13,621 nt of DNA from contig JAAWCR010000163.1 of NCBI GenBank assembly GCA_022793355.1, forward strand, positions 1 through 13,621, read 5' to 3'. A model generated the notes under the pieces. The model was not told the DNA's origin. It saw only the letters and a program-made list of their open reading frames with translations, and did not search any database. The stretch is from Lawsonibacter sp. GTDB lineage: Bacteria; Bacillota; Clostridia; Oscillospirales; Oscillospiraceae. This document shows positions 5,861 through 13,182 of this stretch, in pieces. Position 1 is the first letter of the stretch, and the number at the start of each line of letters is the position of its first letter. The position numbers and the translations under genes are program-made.

Positions 5861-5878
5861 CCGGAAAAGGAGGTAACA

Positions 5879-6991
5879 TTGCTTAGATTCGATCACGTCA
5901 GCCTTACCTACGGAGCCCAGAACATTCTCAAGGACATCTCATTTGAAATTCAGGAGGGGCAATTCGCCGTTTTCATCGGTCCCTCCGGCTGCGGCAAAAC
6001 CACCACCTTAAAAATGATAAACCGCCTCATTCAGCCGGACAGCGGCCACATCTACTTAGGAGGACAGGACATCGCCGCCAAGGACCGCTATGAGCTGCGG
6101 CGGCACACCGGCTACGTCATCCAGCAGATCGGCCTGTTTCCTAACATGACAGTGGCCCAAAACATCTGCGTGGTGCCCAAGCTGCTGAAATGGCCCAAGG
6201 ACAAGTGCGACCAGATCGCCCGGGAACTGCTGGACATGGTGGATATGCCCTATGACCAGTACGCCCACAAATACCCCGCCGAGATGTCGGGCGGCCAGCA
6301 GCAGCGGGTCGGCATTCTCCGGGCCCTGGCCGCCTCCCCCCCGGTGGTCCTGATGGATGAGCCCTTCAGCGCCCTGGACCCCATGACCCGCCGTTCCCTC
6401 CAGCTGGAGGTGAAAAGCCTCCAGCAGAGGCTGAACAAGACCATTATCTTCGTCACCCACGACATGGAGGAGGCCCTGGACCTGGCCGACGTCATTATCT
6501 TTATGAGTGGGGGCGAGATTGTCCAGATCGCCCCTCCGGAGGAGATGCTGGAAAACCCCGCCACCGACCAGATTCGGGAGTTCCTGGGCAAACACCAGTC
6601 CGGCCCCGACCCCGCCGGGCTGACGGTGGACCACTTCATGCGCACCGGCATCATCACCGTCAACCAGAACCGGGGCGTCAACGAGTGTGTCAGCCGGATG
6701 CAGCACCACAATGTAGACACCCTGCTGGTGGTGGACGGAAACCGCCGCTACCAGGGTACCGTCTCCATCGCCGACATCCGCCTCACCGGGCATGTGGTAA
6801 AAACCATCGGCCCCCTGGTCCGGTGCACCACCCCTGTGGTCCACACCGGGGACAACGCCAAGGAGTGCTTTGAGCAGCTGATCTCCAGCGGCTTCCCCTA
6901 TCTGGTGGTTTTGAAGCAGGACGAGACGGTGGCCGGCATCGTCACCAAAACCAGCATGGCCTCCGCCATGGCGGAACAGCTTTGGGGGTGA
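5879..6991 (+). CDS. opuCA: Osmoprotectant-type ABC importer ATPase with tandem CBS domains (OpuCA/ProV-like)
   Basis: Cytoplasmic ATPase powering uptake of a quaternary-ammonium-type solute (glycine betaine, carnitine, choline or similar). Starting at TTG 5879 it has 370 residues, close to OpuCA. Motifs: Walker A GPSGCGKTT (34-42), Q-loop region VIQQIGLFP (80-88), signature MSGGQQQRVG (136-145), Walker B VVLMDEP (156-162) and the H-loop in FVTHDMEEAL. A C-terminal pair of CBS repeats (about 250-370) begins VDHFMRTGI. In relatives the CBS pair senses ionic strength or binds cyclic di-AMP. The TTG is chosen because AGGAGG (5868-5873) sits five bases before it and MLRFDHVSLTYG is the family start; an in-frame TTG at 5816 has no ribosome-binding site and would add 21 unrelated residues. 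The next gene starts four bases after the stop. The exact solute is not determined. Confidence 0.95.
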   Translation: MLRFDHVSLTYGAQNILKDISFEIQEGQFAVFIGPSGCGKTTTLKMINRLIQPDSGHIYLGGQDIAAKDRYELRRHTGYVIQQIGLFPNMTVAQNICVVPKLLKWPKDKCDQIARELLDMVDMPYDQYAHKYPAEMSGGQQQRVGILRALAASPPVVLMDEPFSALDPMTRRSLQLEVKSLQQRLNKTIIFVTHDMEEALDLADVIIFMSGGEIVQIAPPEEMLENPATDQIREFLGKHQSGPDPAGLTVDHFMRTGIITVNQNRGVNECVSRMQHHNVDTLLVVDGNRRYQGTVSIADIRLTGHVVKTIGPLVRCTTPVVHTGDNAKECFEQLISSGFPYLVVLKQDETVAGIVTKTSMASAMAEQLWG

Positions 6992-6995
6992 TGAA

Positions 6996-7628
6996 ATGAA
7001 CGCTCTGCTGCTGTCCATCCTCCGGGCCACCACCATCCACACCGGCTATACCCTGGTGTGCGTATCCATCGGCTTCGCGCTGGGGCTTCTGCTGGGGGTA
7101 GCCCTGTCTCGCCTGCCCACTCTGTCCAAATACCTGATCCCCCTGCTGTCCATTTTGAACACCGTGCCCGGCATCGTCTTTATCGGCATGCTGGTCATCC
7201 TGATTGGCATGACTCCAGCCACGGTGATTGTTGCCCTGTCCATCTACGCCATGTTCCCGGTGCTGAAAAACACCGTCACCGGCCTGAACGGGGTGGATGT
7301 TCAGTATAAAGAGGCAGCCCGGGGCTGCGGCATGAACCACCTCCAGCGTCTGATCCGGGTGGAGCTGCCCCTGGCCATGCCCACCATCATCGGCGGACTG
7401 CGGCTGTCCACGGTGTACACCGTCAGCTGGGCAGTGCTGGCGGCCATGATCGGCCAGGGCGGCTTGGGCGACTTTGTCTATAAGGGGGTCAGCTCCAACA
7501 ACAACGCCCTCATTCTCCAGGGGGCCATCCCCGCTGCCATTCTGGCCCTGGTGCTGGGCGGACTGGTGGACGTGCTTCAAAAGCGTGTGGTCCCCAAGGG
7601 CCTGCGGAAAGGCGGGGCCGGGAAATGA
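6996..7628 (+). CDS. opuCB: Importer permease subunit (OpuCB/ProW-like)
   Basis: A 210-residue integral membrane permease of the osmoprotectant ABC family with about five membrane segments. The cytoplasmic ATPase-coupling (EAA) loop is clear: YKEAARGCGMNHLQ (104-117) followed by RVELPLAMP (121-129), then the WAVLAAMIGQGGLGDFVYKG segment typical of OpuCB/OpuCD. Its start lies four bases after the ATPase stop, with GGGGGTGA acting as a ribosome-binding site over the preceding stop codon. Its own stop overlaps the next start as ATGA (7625-7628), so it is probably translationally coupled to the fused permease-receptor gene. It has no binding domain itself and is expected to pair with that fused permease. 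Confidence 0.94.
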   Translation: MNALLLSILRATTIHTGYTLVCVSIGFALGLLLGVALSRLPTLSKYLIPLLSILNTVPGIVFIGMLVILIGMTPATVIVALSIYAMFPVLKNTVTGLNGVDVQYKEAARGCGMNHLQRLIRVELPLAMPTIIGGLRLSTVYTVSWAVLAAMIGQGGLGDFVYKGVSSNNNALILQGAIPAAILALVLGGLVDVLQKRVVPKGLRKGGAGK

Positions 7629-9157
7629 GTATTTCCATGATTTGGGATCACCTGTCCCTGGTACTGTCCGCCCTTATTCTGGCCGTAGCCGCCGGTGTGC
7701 CCCTGGGCCTGTTTGCCTACCTCTCCCCCAAGGTGGGGAAGGCCCTGCTGTGGGTGGTGGACCTGATCCAGACCATCCCCGCCCTGGCTCTGCTGGGTGT
7801 TATTATGGTAGTGGCCGGACCGGGCTCCCCCACCGCGATGATTGGCCTGGCCCTCTACTCCCTGCTGCCCATCGCCCGGAACTGCGCCCTGGGTCTGTCC
7901 CAGGTGCCCCGACACCTGAAGGAGGCCGCCGCCGGCATGGGCATGAGCCCCGCCTACCGCCTCTTCCGGGTGGATATCCCCCTGGCTGCTCCTATGCTGG
8001 TCACCGGCATCCGCATCGCCGCCGTCAACGCCATCGGCACCGCTGTCTTTGCCTCCTTCGTGGGGGGAGGGGGCCTGGGCGGACTGTTCTACACCGCCAT
8101 CCGCCAGCGGAACATGGGCCAGATCCTCCTGGGCACTCTGGTCCTTATGGCCATGGCCCTGGTTCTGGACGTGGGGCTGGGCTGGGTGGAGCGGCGGCTG
8201 TCCGGTATTCGCCGGAACAAGCTCCCCCTCCCGGTGAAGGCGGCCGGGGGCGCGGCGCTGGCTCTGGCCAGCGTGGCCCTGGTGGTCTCCATGCTCCTGC
8301 CCGGCAGCACCGAGGGCCAGCTCACTCTCTACGACGGGGACTACTCTGAGGTCAAGCTGATGCACGCCATGGTGGAGCTGCTGGTGGAGGACAAAACCGA
8401 CCTGGATGTGGTCATTTTGGACCAGATGACCCAGGTGAACAACCATAACGAGCTCAAGGGACCAAGCCCCAGCTGCGATCTCATGTTCAGCTACGACGGC
8501 ACGGTGCTCACCACCTTTCTGGGGCTGGACACCGGCGACATCCCGGAGGACACAACCCTTTACGACTTTGTAAACCGGACGGTCCAGGAGCGGGAGGGTC
8601 TGCGTCTACTGGGCAAGGTTGGGCTGAACAACACCTACTCCATCGGGGTCACCCGGTCCGTCCTTGACCGGTATGGGGCAAACACCATCTCCGATCTCAT
8701 CCCCGTTGCCGGAGATCTGAATTTCGGCGCGGAGCACGAGTTCTACACCGAGGAGGGCAGCATGAAATATCAGCCCTTTGTGGACTTCTATGGCCTGGAA
8801 TTCAAATCCGCCAAGCCGGTGGACGTGGTACTGAAGTACAACGCCGTAGAGAGCGGCGCCTTCGACGTAATGGTGGTCTACGCCACCGACGGCCTGAACA
8901 AGCGGGCGGGCCTCACCATCCTGGAGGACGACCTGGGCTTCTTCCCCGAGTATTTCGGGGCTTTCCTGGTGCGGGAGGACCTGTTCTCCGACTTCTACGA
9001 CGCCGCCCCCAACCTGGAACAGGTGCTGGAGCTCCTCACCGGCCAGGTGAGCAGCGAGGACATGGTGGAACTGACCTACGCCGTGGACGTGGACGGCCGG
9101 CCGGTAGATCAGGTGGCCCGGGAATTTTTGGTCAAAAAGGGCCTGCTGACCGCATAG
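7625..9157 (+). CDS. Importer permease fused to its substrate-binding domain (OpuCD-OpuCC-type fusion)
   Basis: A 510-residue fusion. Residues 1-190 form an OpuC-type permease with an EAA loop (HLKEAAAGMGMSPAYR at 97-112, then VDIPLAAP at 116-123). Residues 206-226 are an extra membrane segment that passes the chain outward. Residues about 232-510 form an extracellular OpuAC-type binding domain. Binding-domain landmarks: SYDGT (289-293), FGAEHEFYTEEG (367-378), VVYATDG (417-423), DDLGFFPEYFGAFLVR (435-450) and the C-terminal FLVKKGLL. There is no separate signal peptide or lipobox; the receptor is tethered by the permease. Similar permease-receptor fusions occur in streptococcal ProWX and in ergothioneine importers of the EgtU type, so the solute may be betaine, choline, carnitine or ergothioneine. 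The N-terminal loop (LYDGDYSEVKLMH, 235-247) differs from the TEQ-type loop common in OpuCC. Confidence 0.94.
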   Translation: MSISMIWDHLSLVLSALILAVAAGVPLGLFAYLSPKVGKALLWVVDLIQTIPALALLGVIMVVAGPGSPTAMIGLALYSLLPIARNCALGLSQVPRHLKEAAAGMGMSPAYRLFRVDIPLAAPMLVTGIRIAAVNAIGTAVFASFVGGGGLGGLFYTAIRQRNMGQILLGTLVLMAMALVLDVGLGWVERRLSGIRRNKLPLPVKAAGGAALALASVALVVSMLLPGSTEGQLTLYDGDYSEVKLMHAMVELLVEDKTDLDVVILDQMTQVNNHNELKGPSPSCDLMFSYDGTVLTTFLGLDTGDIPEDTTLYDFVNRTVQEREGLRLLGKVGLNNTYSIGVTRSVLDRYGANTISDLIPVAGDLNFGAEHEFYTEEGSMKYQPFVDFYGLEFKSAKPVDVVLKYNAVESGAFDVMVVYATDGLNKRAGLTILEDDLGFFPEYFGAFLVREDLFSDFYDAAPNLEQVLELLTGQVSSEDMVELTYAVDVDGRPVDQVAREFLVKKGLLTA

Positions 9158-9192
9158 GACAGCCTCTTTCCCGCATATGGTAGCACAAACCG

Positions 9193-9215
9193 ATTCCCGC
9201 CCGGTGGGCGGGAAT
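9193..9215 (+). terminator. Hairpin terminator after the importer operon
   Basis: Perfect 10-bp arms ATTCCCGCCC (9193-9202) and GGGCGGGAAT (9206-9215) with a GGT loop, followed by TTATATCATATTT. The tail is T-rich but interrupted. It lies between the importer stop (9157) and the PRC-barrel gene, only about 13 bases before that gene's ribosome-binding site, leaving no room for a promoter after it. Confidence 0.75.
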
Positions 9216-9240
9216 TTATATCATATTTGGAGGAATGGGT

Positions 9241-9474
9241 ATGGACACCAGGATCGCGGAGCTGCGGTACAAGGAGGTTATCAGCGTGGAGGACGGAACC
9301 CGTTACGGCTATGTGGGGGACATGGAGGTGGACCTGGAGACCGGCCAGGTCCGGGCACTGGTGGTCCCTGGACGCCGGCGGTTCTTCGGCCTGCTGGGCC
9401 GGGAGGAAGATAAGGTCATCCCCTGGACCGCCGTGAAGCGCTTCGGGGAGGACATTATTTTAGTGGAACGATAA
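9241..9474 (+). CDS. ylmC: PRC-barrel protein of the YlmC/YmxH family
   Basis: A 77-residue soluble protein made of a single PRC-barrel domain, matching in length and layout the YlmC/YmxH proteins of endospore-forming Firmicutes, where some are annotated as sporulation-related though the mechanism is poorly defined. Visible family features: an N-terminal IAELRYKEVISVEDGTRYG stretch, GDMEVDLETGQVRALVV in the middle, GRRRFFGLLGREED, then VIPWTAVKRFGEDIILV at the end. The ATG at 9241 is preferred over the in-frame ATG at 9235, because GGAGG (9229-9233) lies seven bases from the former and one from the latter. No promoter was found between it and the upstream hairpin, so it may depend on read-through from the importer or on a promoter inside it. 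A strong hairpin follows its stop. Confidence 0.88.
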   Translation: MDTRIAELRYKEVISVEDGTRYGYVGDMEVDLETGQVRALVVPGRRRFFGLLGREEDKVIPWTAVKRFGEDIILVER

Positions 9475-9475
9475 C

Positions 9476-9511
9476 GTGTAAGGCTCCGCCGAGACCGGCG
9501 GAGCCTTACAC
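9476..9511. terminator. 16-bp perfect hairpin between convergent ylmC and addA
   Basis: Arms GTGTAAGGCTCCGCCG (9476-9491) and CGGCGGAGCCTTACAC (9496-9511) are perfectly complementary around the loop AGAC. It begins immediately after the ylmC stop (9474) and is 31 bases beyond the addA stop on the other strand. Neither side has a T-run (TATTCTG on plus, GTTATCG on minus), so it is an atypical terminator. Its position between two converging genes still makes a bidirectional transcription barrier the best reading. Confidence 0.7.
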
Positions 9512-9542
9512 TATTCTGACCCATTTACACAATTGAGTTCCA

Positions 9543-12500
9543 TCACAGCTCCACCGCCGTATCGGTGGCAAAAAACCACAGGACCTGATGGTTAATGGGC
9601 TTGCCCAGAATGGCGGCCAAGGCCTGACTGTAGGCGGCCAGCTGGGGGCGGTACTCCCCGGCCCGGGCCAGTTCCCCCCCGGGGCGCACCCGATCGCTTT
9701 TAAAGTCCACCACAGTGATAGAGCCATCCGGTCCCTCGAACCAGGCGTCAATCACCCCTTGGAGCAGAACCTCCTCCCCCCGGCCTTGGGGGAAGTAGTC
9801 CAGCGCAGAGACCAGTACCGAGAATTTAAACTCCCGGCGGCACTTTTCTCCTGCCACCGCCATGGCCCAGCCCAGGGGGCTGGTGAGGAAAGCGGACAGC
9901 CGCTCCGGCTCTATGGCTTGGCGCTGGAGCTTGGTGAGGAACCCTCCCTCGGTCAATCTGTCCAGCTCGGCGGCCACGGTCTGAGGAGCGCTGTCCATGT
10001 CCAGGGGCAGATACTGCATCGCCAGGTGGAGGGCGGTGCCCCGCTGGGCGGGGGTGAGGCCCCGTTCCTCGGCGATGAAATTGGGACGGGTGATGGGCTG
10101 TCCTCTGCGGGAGGGCGGAGCGGCGTCTTCCGCCGCCTCCTGGTCCAGGGTGCGGCCCTTAATCTGGGTGGCGGTCAGCTTGGAGGGGATATCCACTGCC
10201 GCCCCGTGGGGATAAACCCAGCTCAGCCGCCGGACCAGCCCGTCAAGGTCCGCTTCCTCCCGGGGCAGTTCAGCGTAATGCCCCTGTGTCTCCCGCTCTT
10301 CGTCCAGCCCGGAGCCATCCGCCCAGCGGACGTCCCAGGCGGGGCCCAGCCCCTCTGCCGTCACCTCCGCTCCGGCCAGGGCCCGCAGGGCCTCCGCTTC
10401 GGGGCGGGTGAGGGCATGGAGGAGCACCCACGCCCCCACGCTCTGCTGCTGTTCCAGGGACATGGGCGAGATGGGCAGGCTCTCCCCCAGCCGCTTCAGG
10501 GCGTCCGCCCCTTCGGGCAGGGCCAGGGTGAGGATTAGCTTCTCCCGGGCCCGGGTCATAGCCACGTAGAGCAGCCGCAGCTCCTCGGCCATCATCTCCC
10601 GCTCCATCTTTCGGGCCACTGCCCGGCGGGCCAGGGTGGTGTACTCCACCATGCGCTCCCGGTCCAACCCCTTGGGCCCCACCCCCAGCTCCGGGTGGAA
10701 GAGCACCGGGCGCTTCTGCCCATCCCGGTTGAGCCGCCGGTTGAGGCCGCAAACCAGTACCACCGGCCTTTCCAGCCCCTTGGAGCTGTGGATGGAGAGG
10801 ACAGACACCCCTTCCGCCTCCCCGCCGGGCGCGACGCCCAGCCGGGATCCGGTGCTTCGCAGCCGGTTCAGCCGCAGCAGGAACTGGAACAGGGTGCGGC
10901 AGCCGCTGTTCTCCAGCCGTCCGGCCAGGGCGTAGAGGGCCAGCAGATTGCCCTGCCGTTCCGCTCCCCCCTCCATAGCTCCAAAGATGCCCAGAAGGTT
11001 GGTCCGTTCAAAGATGTGCCACATGAGCTGACGGCAGGTGCGGTCCCCCGCCCGGTCCCGCAGCTCCTCCAGCCGCTCCAGAAAATCACGGCACTCCCCG
11101 TCCCCATTCTCGGCGGCGTGAACCAGGGCGCTGTAGAAGTCGCCGGACCAGTCCGACCGGAGCAGGGCCAGCTTATCCCCAGAAAACCCGTACACCGGGG
11201 AGCGCAGGGCGGCAATCAGGGCCACATCCTGCCGGGGATTGTCCACAATCTGGAGAATCGCCAGGGCGGCGTTGACCTCAGTAGTGCTGAAAAAGTCCTC
11301 TCCGCCCTCGGCGGTCCAGGCAATCCCCTCCTCGTTGAGGGCCCGGAGGTAGTGGTGCAGCACGGATTTCGGACTGCGCACGAGGATCATCACATCGGAG
11401 GGCCGCACCGGCCGCAGCCCCCCGTCCTCCTCAATCATCAAGGGCTGCTCCAGCAGCGCCCGAATCCGCCGGGCGGCGAAGCGGGCCTCCAGAAGGTCCT
11501 TGTTGTCCTTCTCCCCCTCCCGGTCCCCCAGGAAGGACAGATCAATCACGTCCAGTTCCAGGGCGTAGGGGTCCGCCGCCTGTCCCGGTTCCTTCCCGCC
11601 GTTTCCAGCCATATCCGGACACTCCATAAATGTCTTGCCTGGCACCAGCATCTGGCTGCTGTCGTACTCCAGCTCGCCGAACTGCGTTGACATAATATTC
11701 CTGAAGAGGTCGTTGCACCCCTCCAGCACCTGGGGCCGGGAGCGGAAATTCCGGGACAGCACCCATCTGCGCGGTTCCCCCTCCTGCGCCTGCTCCCCGT
11801 CGGGAAAGGCGTTGAATTTTCTCAAAAAGATAGTAGGGTCGGCCAGGCGGAAGCGGTAAATGGACTGCTTCACGTCCCCCACCTGAAACAACTTCCGTCC
11901 CCCGCCAGATATGGCGTTGAAAATGGCGTTCTGCACCTGGTTGGTATCCTGGTACTCGTCCACCAGCACCTCGTCGTACCGCTGTCCCCAGAACTGGGCC
12001 AGCTCGGTAGGCTTCCCCTCCCCGTCGGTGAGCAGCTTGACGGCAAAATGCTCCAAATCGGAGAAATCCACCAGCCCCCGCCGGGCCTTTTCCCGGGAAA
12101 AGGCGGTCTGGAGGTCCAGCACCAGGTCCATCAGCGCTTGGACGGCGGGGCGGGACAGCTCCAGCTCCGCCAGGTGCCCGGCGGTGAGCTCTGCAAAGGG
12201 CGCCGCCACCTTGTCCAGCAGCTTACTGCACCGGCTGCGGATTGCCGTCACCCGCTCCCTGACCCGGTCCAGCCGCTCCTCCTCGAAGGGGCTGATGGTC
12301 AGGGTGCGTTTCCGCTTTTTTCCGGCGGTGGGAAAGTCCACAGGCAGCAGCTCCGCCGCCTCGTCCCAGGTCCTGGCGGCGAGAAAGGCGTCCAGTCCCT
12401 CCAGGGTGGCGGAGATGGAGGGGGCGTAGTTGACCCGGAGCAGTTCATCCTCCCCGGTCAGCGCCAGGGCCAGCTCCAGCCGGTCCCGGCAGAAGCTGGC

Positions 12501-13169
12501 CTGACGCCGCGCGTCCTCCAGCAGCAGCGCCCCCCAGGGGGTCTGCGCCATATCCGAAATTCCCTCCAACTCCCAAAGGACCTTTTGCTCCTCCAGCCAG
12601 CGGGCGGGGTCTGAGTGGCTCTGGACCTGGGCGAATATGTACGCGGCAATCTGCACCAGCCGGCTGTCGTCCCGGCCGGCGGACAGGGTGTCTGCCAGGA
12701 GGGCAAAGGGGCTGTCCTCGGCCAGCTCCTCATAGCGCTTCTCCATAACCTCCTCCAGCACCTGGGCCATGAGCATGCCGCTCTCTCCCTCGTCGCACAG
12801 GCGAAAGTCCGGGTCCAGGTCCAGCAGATGGCCGTTTTCCCGCAGGAGGGCGGCGCAGAAGGAGTGAATGGTGGATATTTGGGCCTGATAGACCAGCGTG
12901 GTCTGGCGGCGCAGATGGCGGTCGTTGGGGGTCTGCGCCAGCCGGTCGGACAGCTCCTGGGCGATGCGCCCCCGCAGCTCCGCCGCCGCCGCCTTGGTGT
13001 AGGTGATGACCAGGAAGCGGTCAATGTCCAGCCCCTCCCTGGTTACCCGGTCCAGCAGCCGTTCCACCAGCACCCGGGTCTTGCCCGACCCCGCCGCCGC
13101 CGACACCAGCAGCTCGCCGCCCCGGTCGTCCACAATTTTTTTCTGTTCGTCTGTCAGTGGAACGGGCAT
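9543..13169 (-). CDS. addA: ATP-dependent helicase/nuclease subunit A (AddA)
   Basis: Large subunit of AddAB, the Firmicute counterpart of RecBCD, which resects double-strand breaks for RecA-dependent repair. At 1208 residues it is close to B. subtilis AddA. SF1 helicase motifs in order: Walker A SAAAGSGKT (23-31), TYTKAAAAELRGRI (56-69), STIHSFCAALLRENG (99-113), DEYQDT (404-409), VGDVKQSIYRFR (430-441), SIHSSKGLE, and LLYVAMTRAREKL. The C-terminal RecB-type nuclease looks intact: GVID (Asp1141), VVDFKSD (Asp1155, Lys1157) and YRPQLAAY (Gln1176, Tyr1180). The start ATG has AAAGGAGG seven bases upstream, overlapping the TAA stop of the kinase gene, so the two are surely co-transcribed. The usual partner gene addB is not next to it in this window and may lie beyond the right edge or elsewhere. 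Confidence 0.97.
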   Translation of the reverse strand: MPVPLTDEQKKIVDDRGGELLVSAAAGSGKTRVLVERLLDRVTREGLDIDRFLVITYTKAAAAELRGRIAQELSDRLAQTPNDRHLRRQTTLVYQAQISTIHSFCAALLRENGHLLDLDPDFRLCDEGESGMLMAQVLEEVMEKRYEELAEDSPFALLADTLSAGRDDSRLVQIAAYIFAQVQSHSDPARWLEEQKVLWELEGISDMAQTPWGALLLEDARRQASFCRDRLELALALTGEDELLRVNYAPSISATLEGLDAFLAARTWDEAAELLPVDFPTAGKKRKRTLTISPFEEERLDRVRERVTAIRSRCSKLLDKVAAPFAELTAGHLAELELSRPAVQALMDLVLDLQTAFSREKARRGLVDFSDLEHFAVKLLTDGEGKPTELAQFWGQRYDEVLVDEYQDTNQVQNAIFNAISGGGRKLFQVGDVKQSIYRFRLADPTIFLRKFNAFPDGEQAQEGEPRRWVLSRNFRSRPQVLEGCNDLFRNIMSTQFGELEYDSSQMLVPGKTFMECPDMAGNGGKEPGQAADPYALELDVIDLSFLGDREGEKDNKDLLEARFAARRIRALLEQPLMIEEDGGLRPVRPSDVMILVRSPKSVLHHYLRALNEEGIAWTAEGGEDFFSTTEVNAALAILQIVDNPRQDVALIAALRSPVYGFSGDKLALLRSDWSGDFYSALVHAAENGDGECRDFLERLEELRDRAGDRTCRQLMWHIFERTNLLGIFGAMEGGAERQGNLLALYALAGRLENSGCRTLFQFLLRLNRLRSTGSRLGVAPGGEAEGVSVLSIHSSKGLERPVVLVCGLNRRLNRDGQKRPVLFHPELGVGPKGLDRERMVEYTTLARRAVARKMEREMMAEELRLLYVAMTRAREKLILTLALPEGADALKRLGESLPISPMSLEQQQSVGAWVLLHALTRPEAEALRALAGAEVTAEGLGPAWDVRWADGSGLDEERETQGHYAELPREEADLDGLVRRLSWVYPHGAAVDIPSKLTATQIKGRTLDQEAAEDAAPPSRRGQPITRPNFIAEERGLTPAQRGTALHLAMQYLPLDMDSAPQTVAAELDRLTEGGFLTKLQRQAIEPERLSAFLTSPLGWAMAVAGEKCRREFKFSVLVSALDYFPQGRGEEVLLQGVIDAWFEGPDGSITVVDFKSDRVRPGGELARAGEYRPQLAAYSQALAAILGKPINHQVLWFFATDTAVEL

Positions 13170-13182
13170 GGAACTGCCTCCT

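Noticed and set aside
5816..5878. Longer start of the importer ATPase at TTG 5816
   Set aside because: No ribosome-binding site precedes it, the added 21 residues run through the leader hairpins, and TTG 5879 has AGGAGG at good spacing and gives the family N-terminus.
7474..8349. Open frame of 291 residues on the plus strand
   Set aside because: Out-of-frame shadow over the permease genes, dominated by Gly/Pro/Arg; the overlapping permease frames have clear EAA loops and ATGA coupling.
9588..12614. Several plus-strand open frames of 170-330 residues inside addA
   Set aside because: All are antisense to addA, whose helicase and nuclease motifs run uninterrupted for 1208 residues; none has a ribosome-binding site or recognisable domain.
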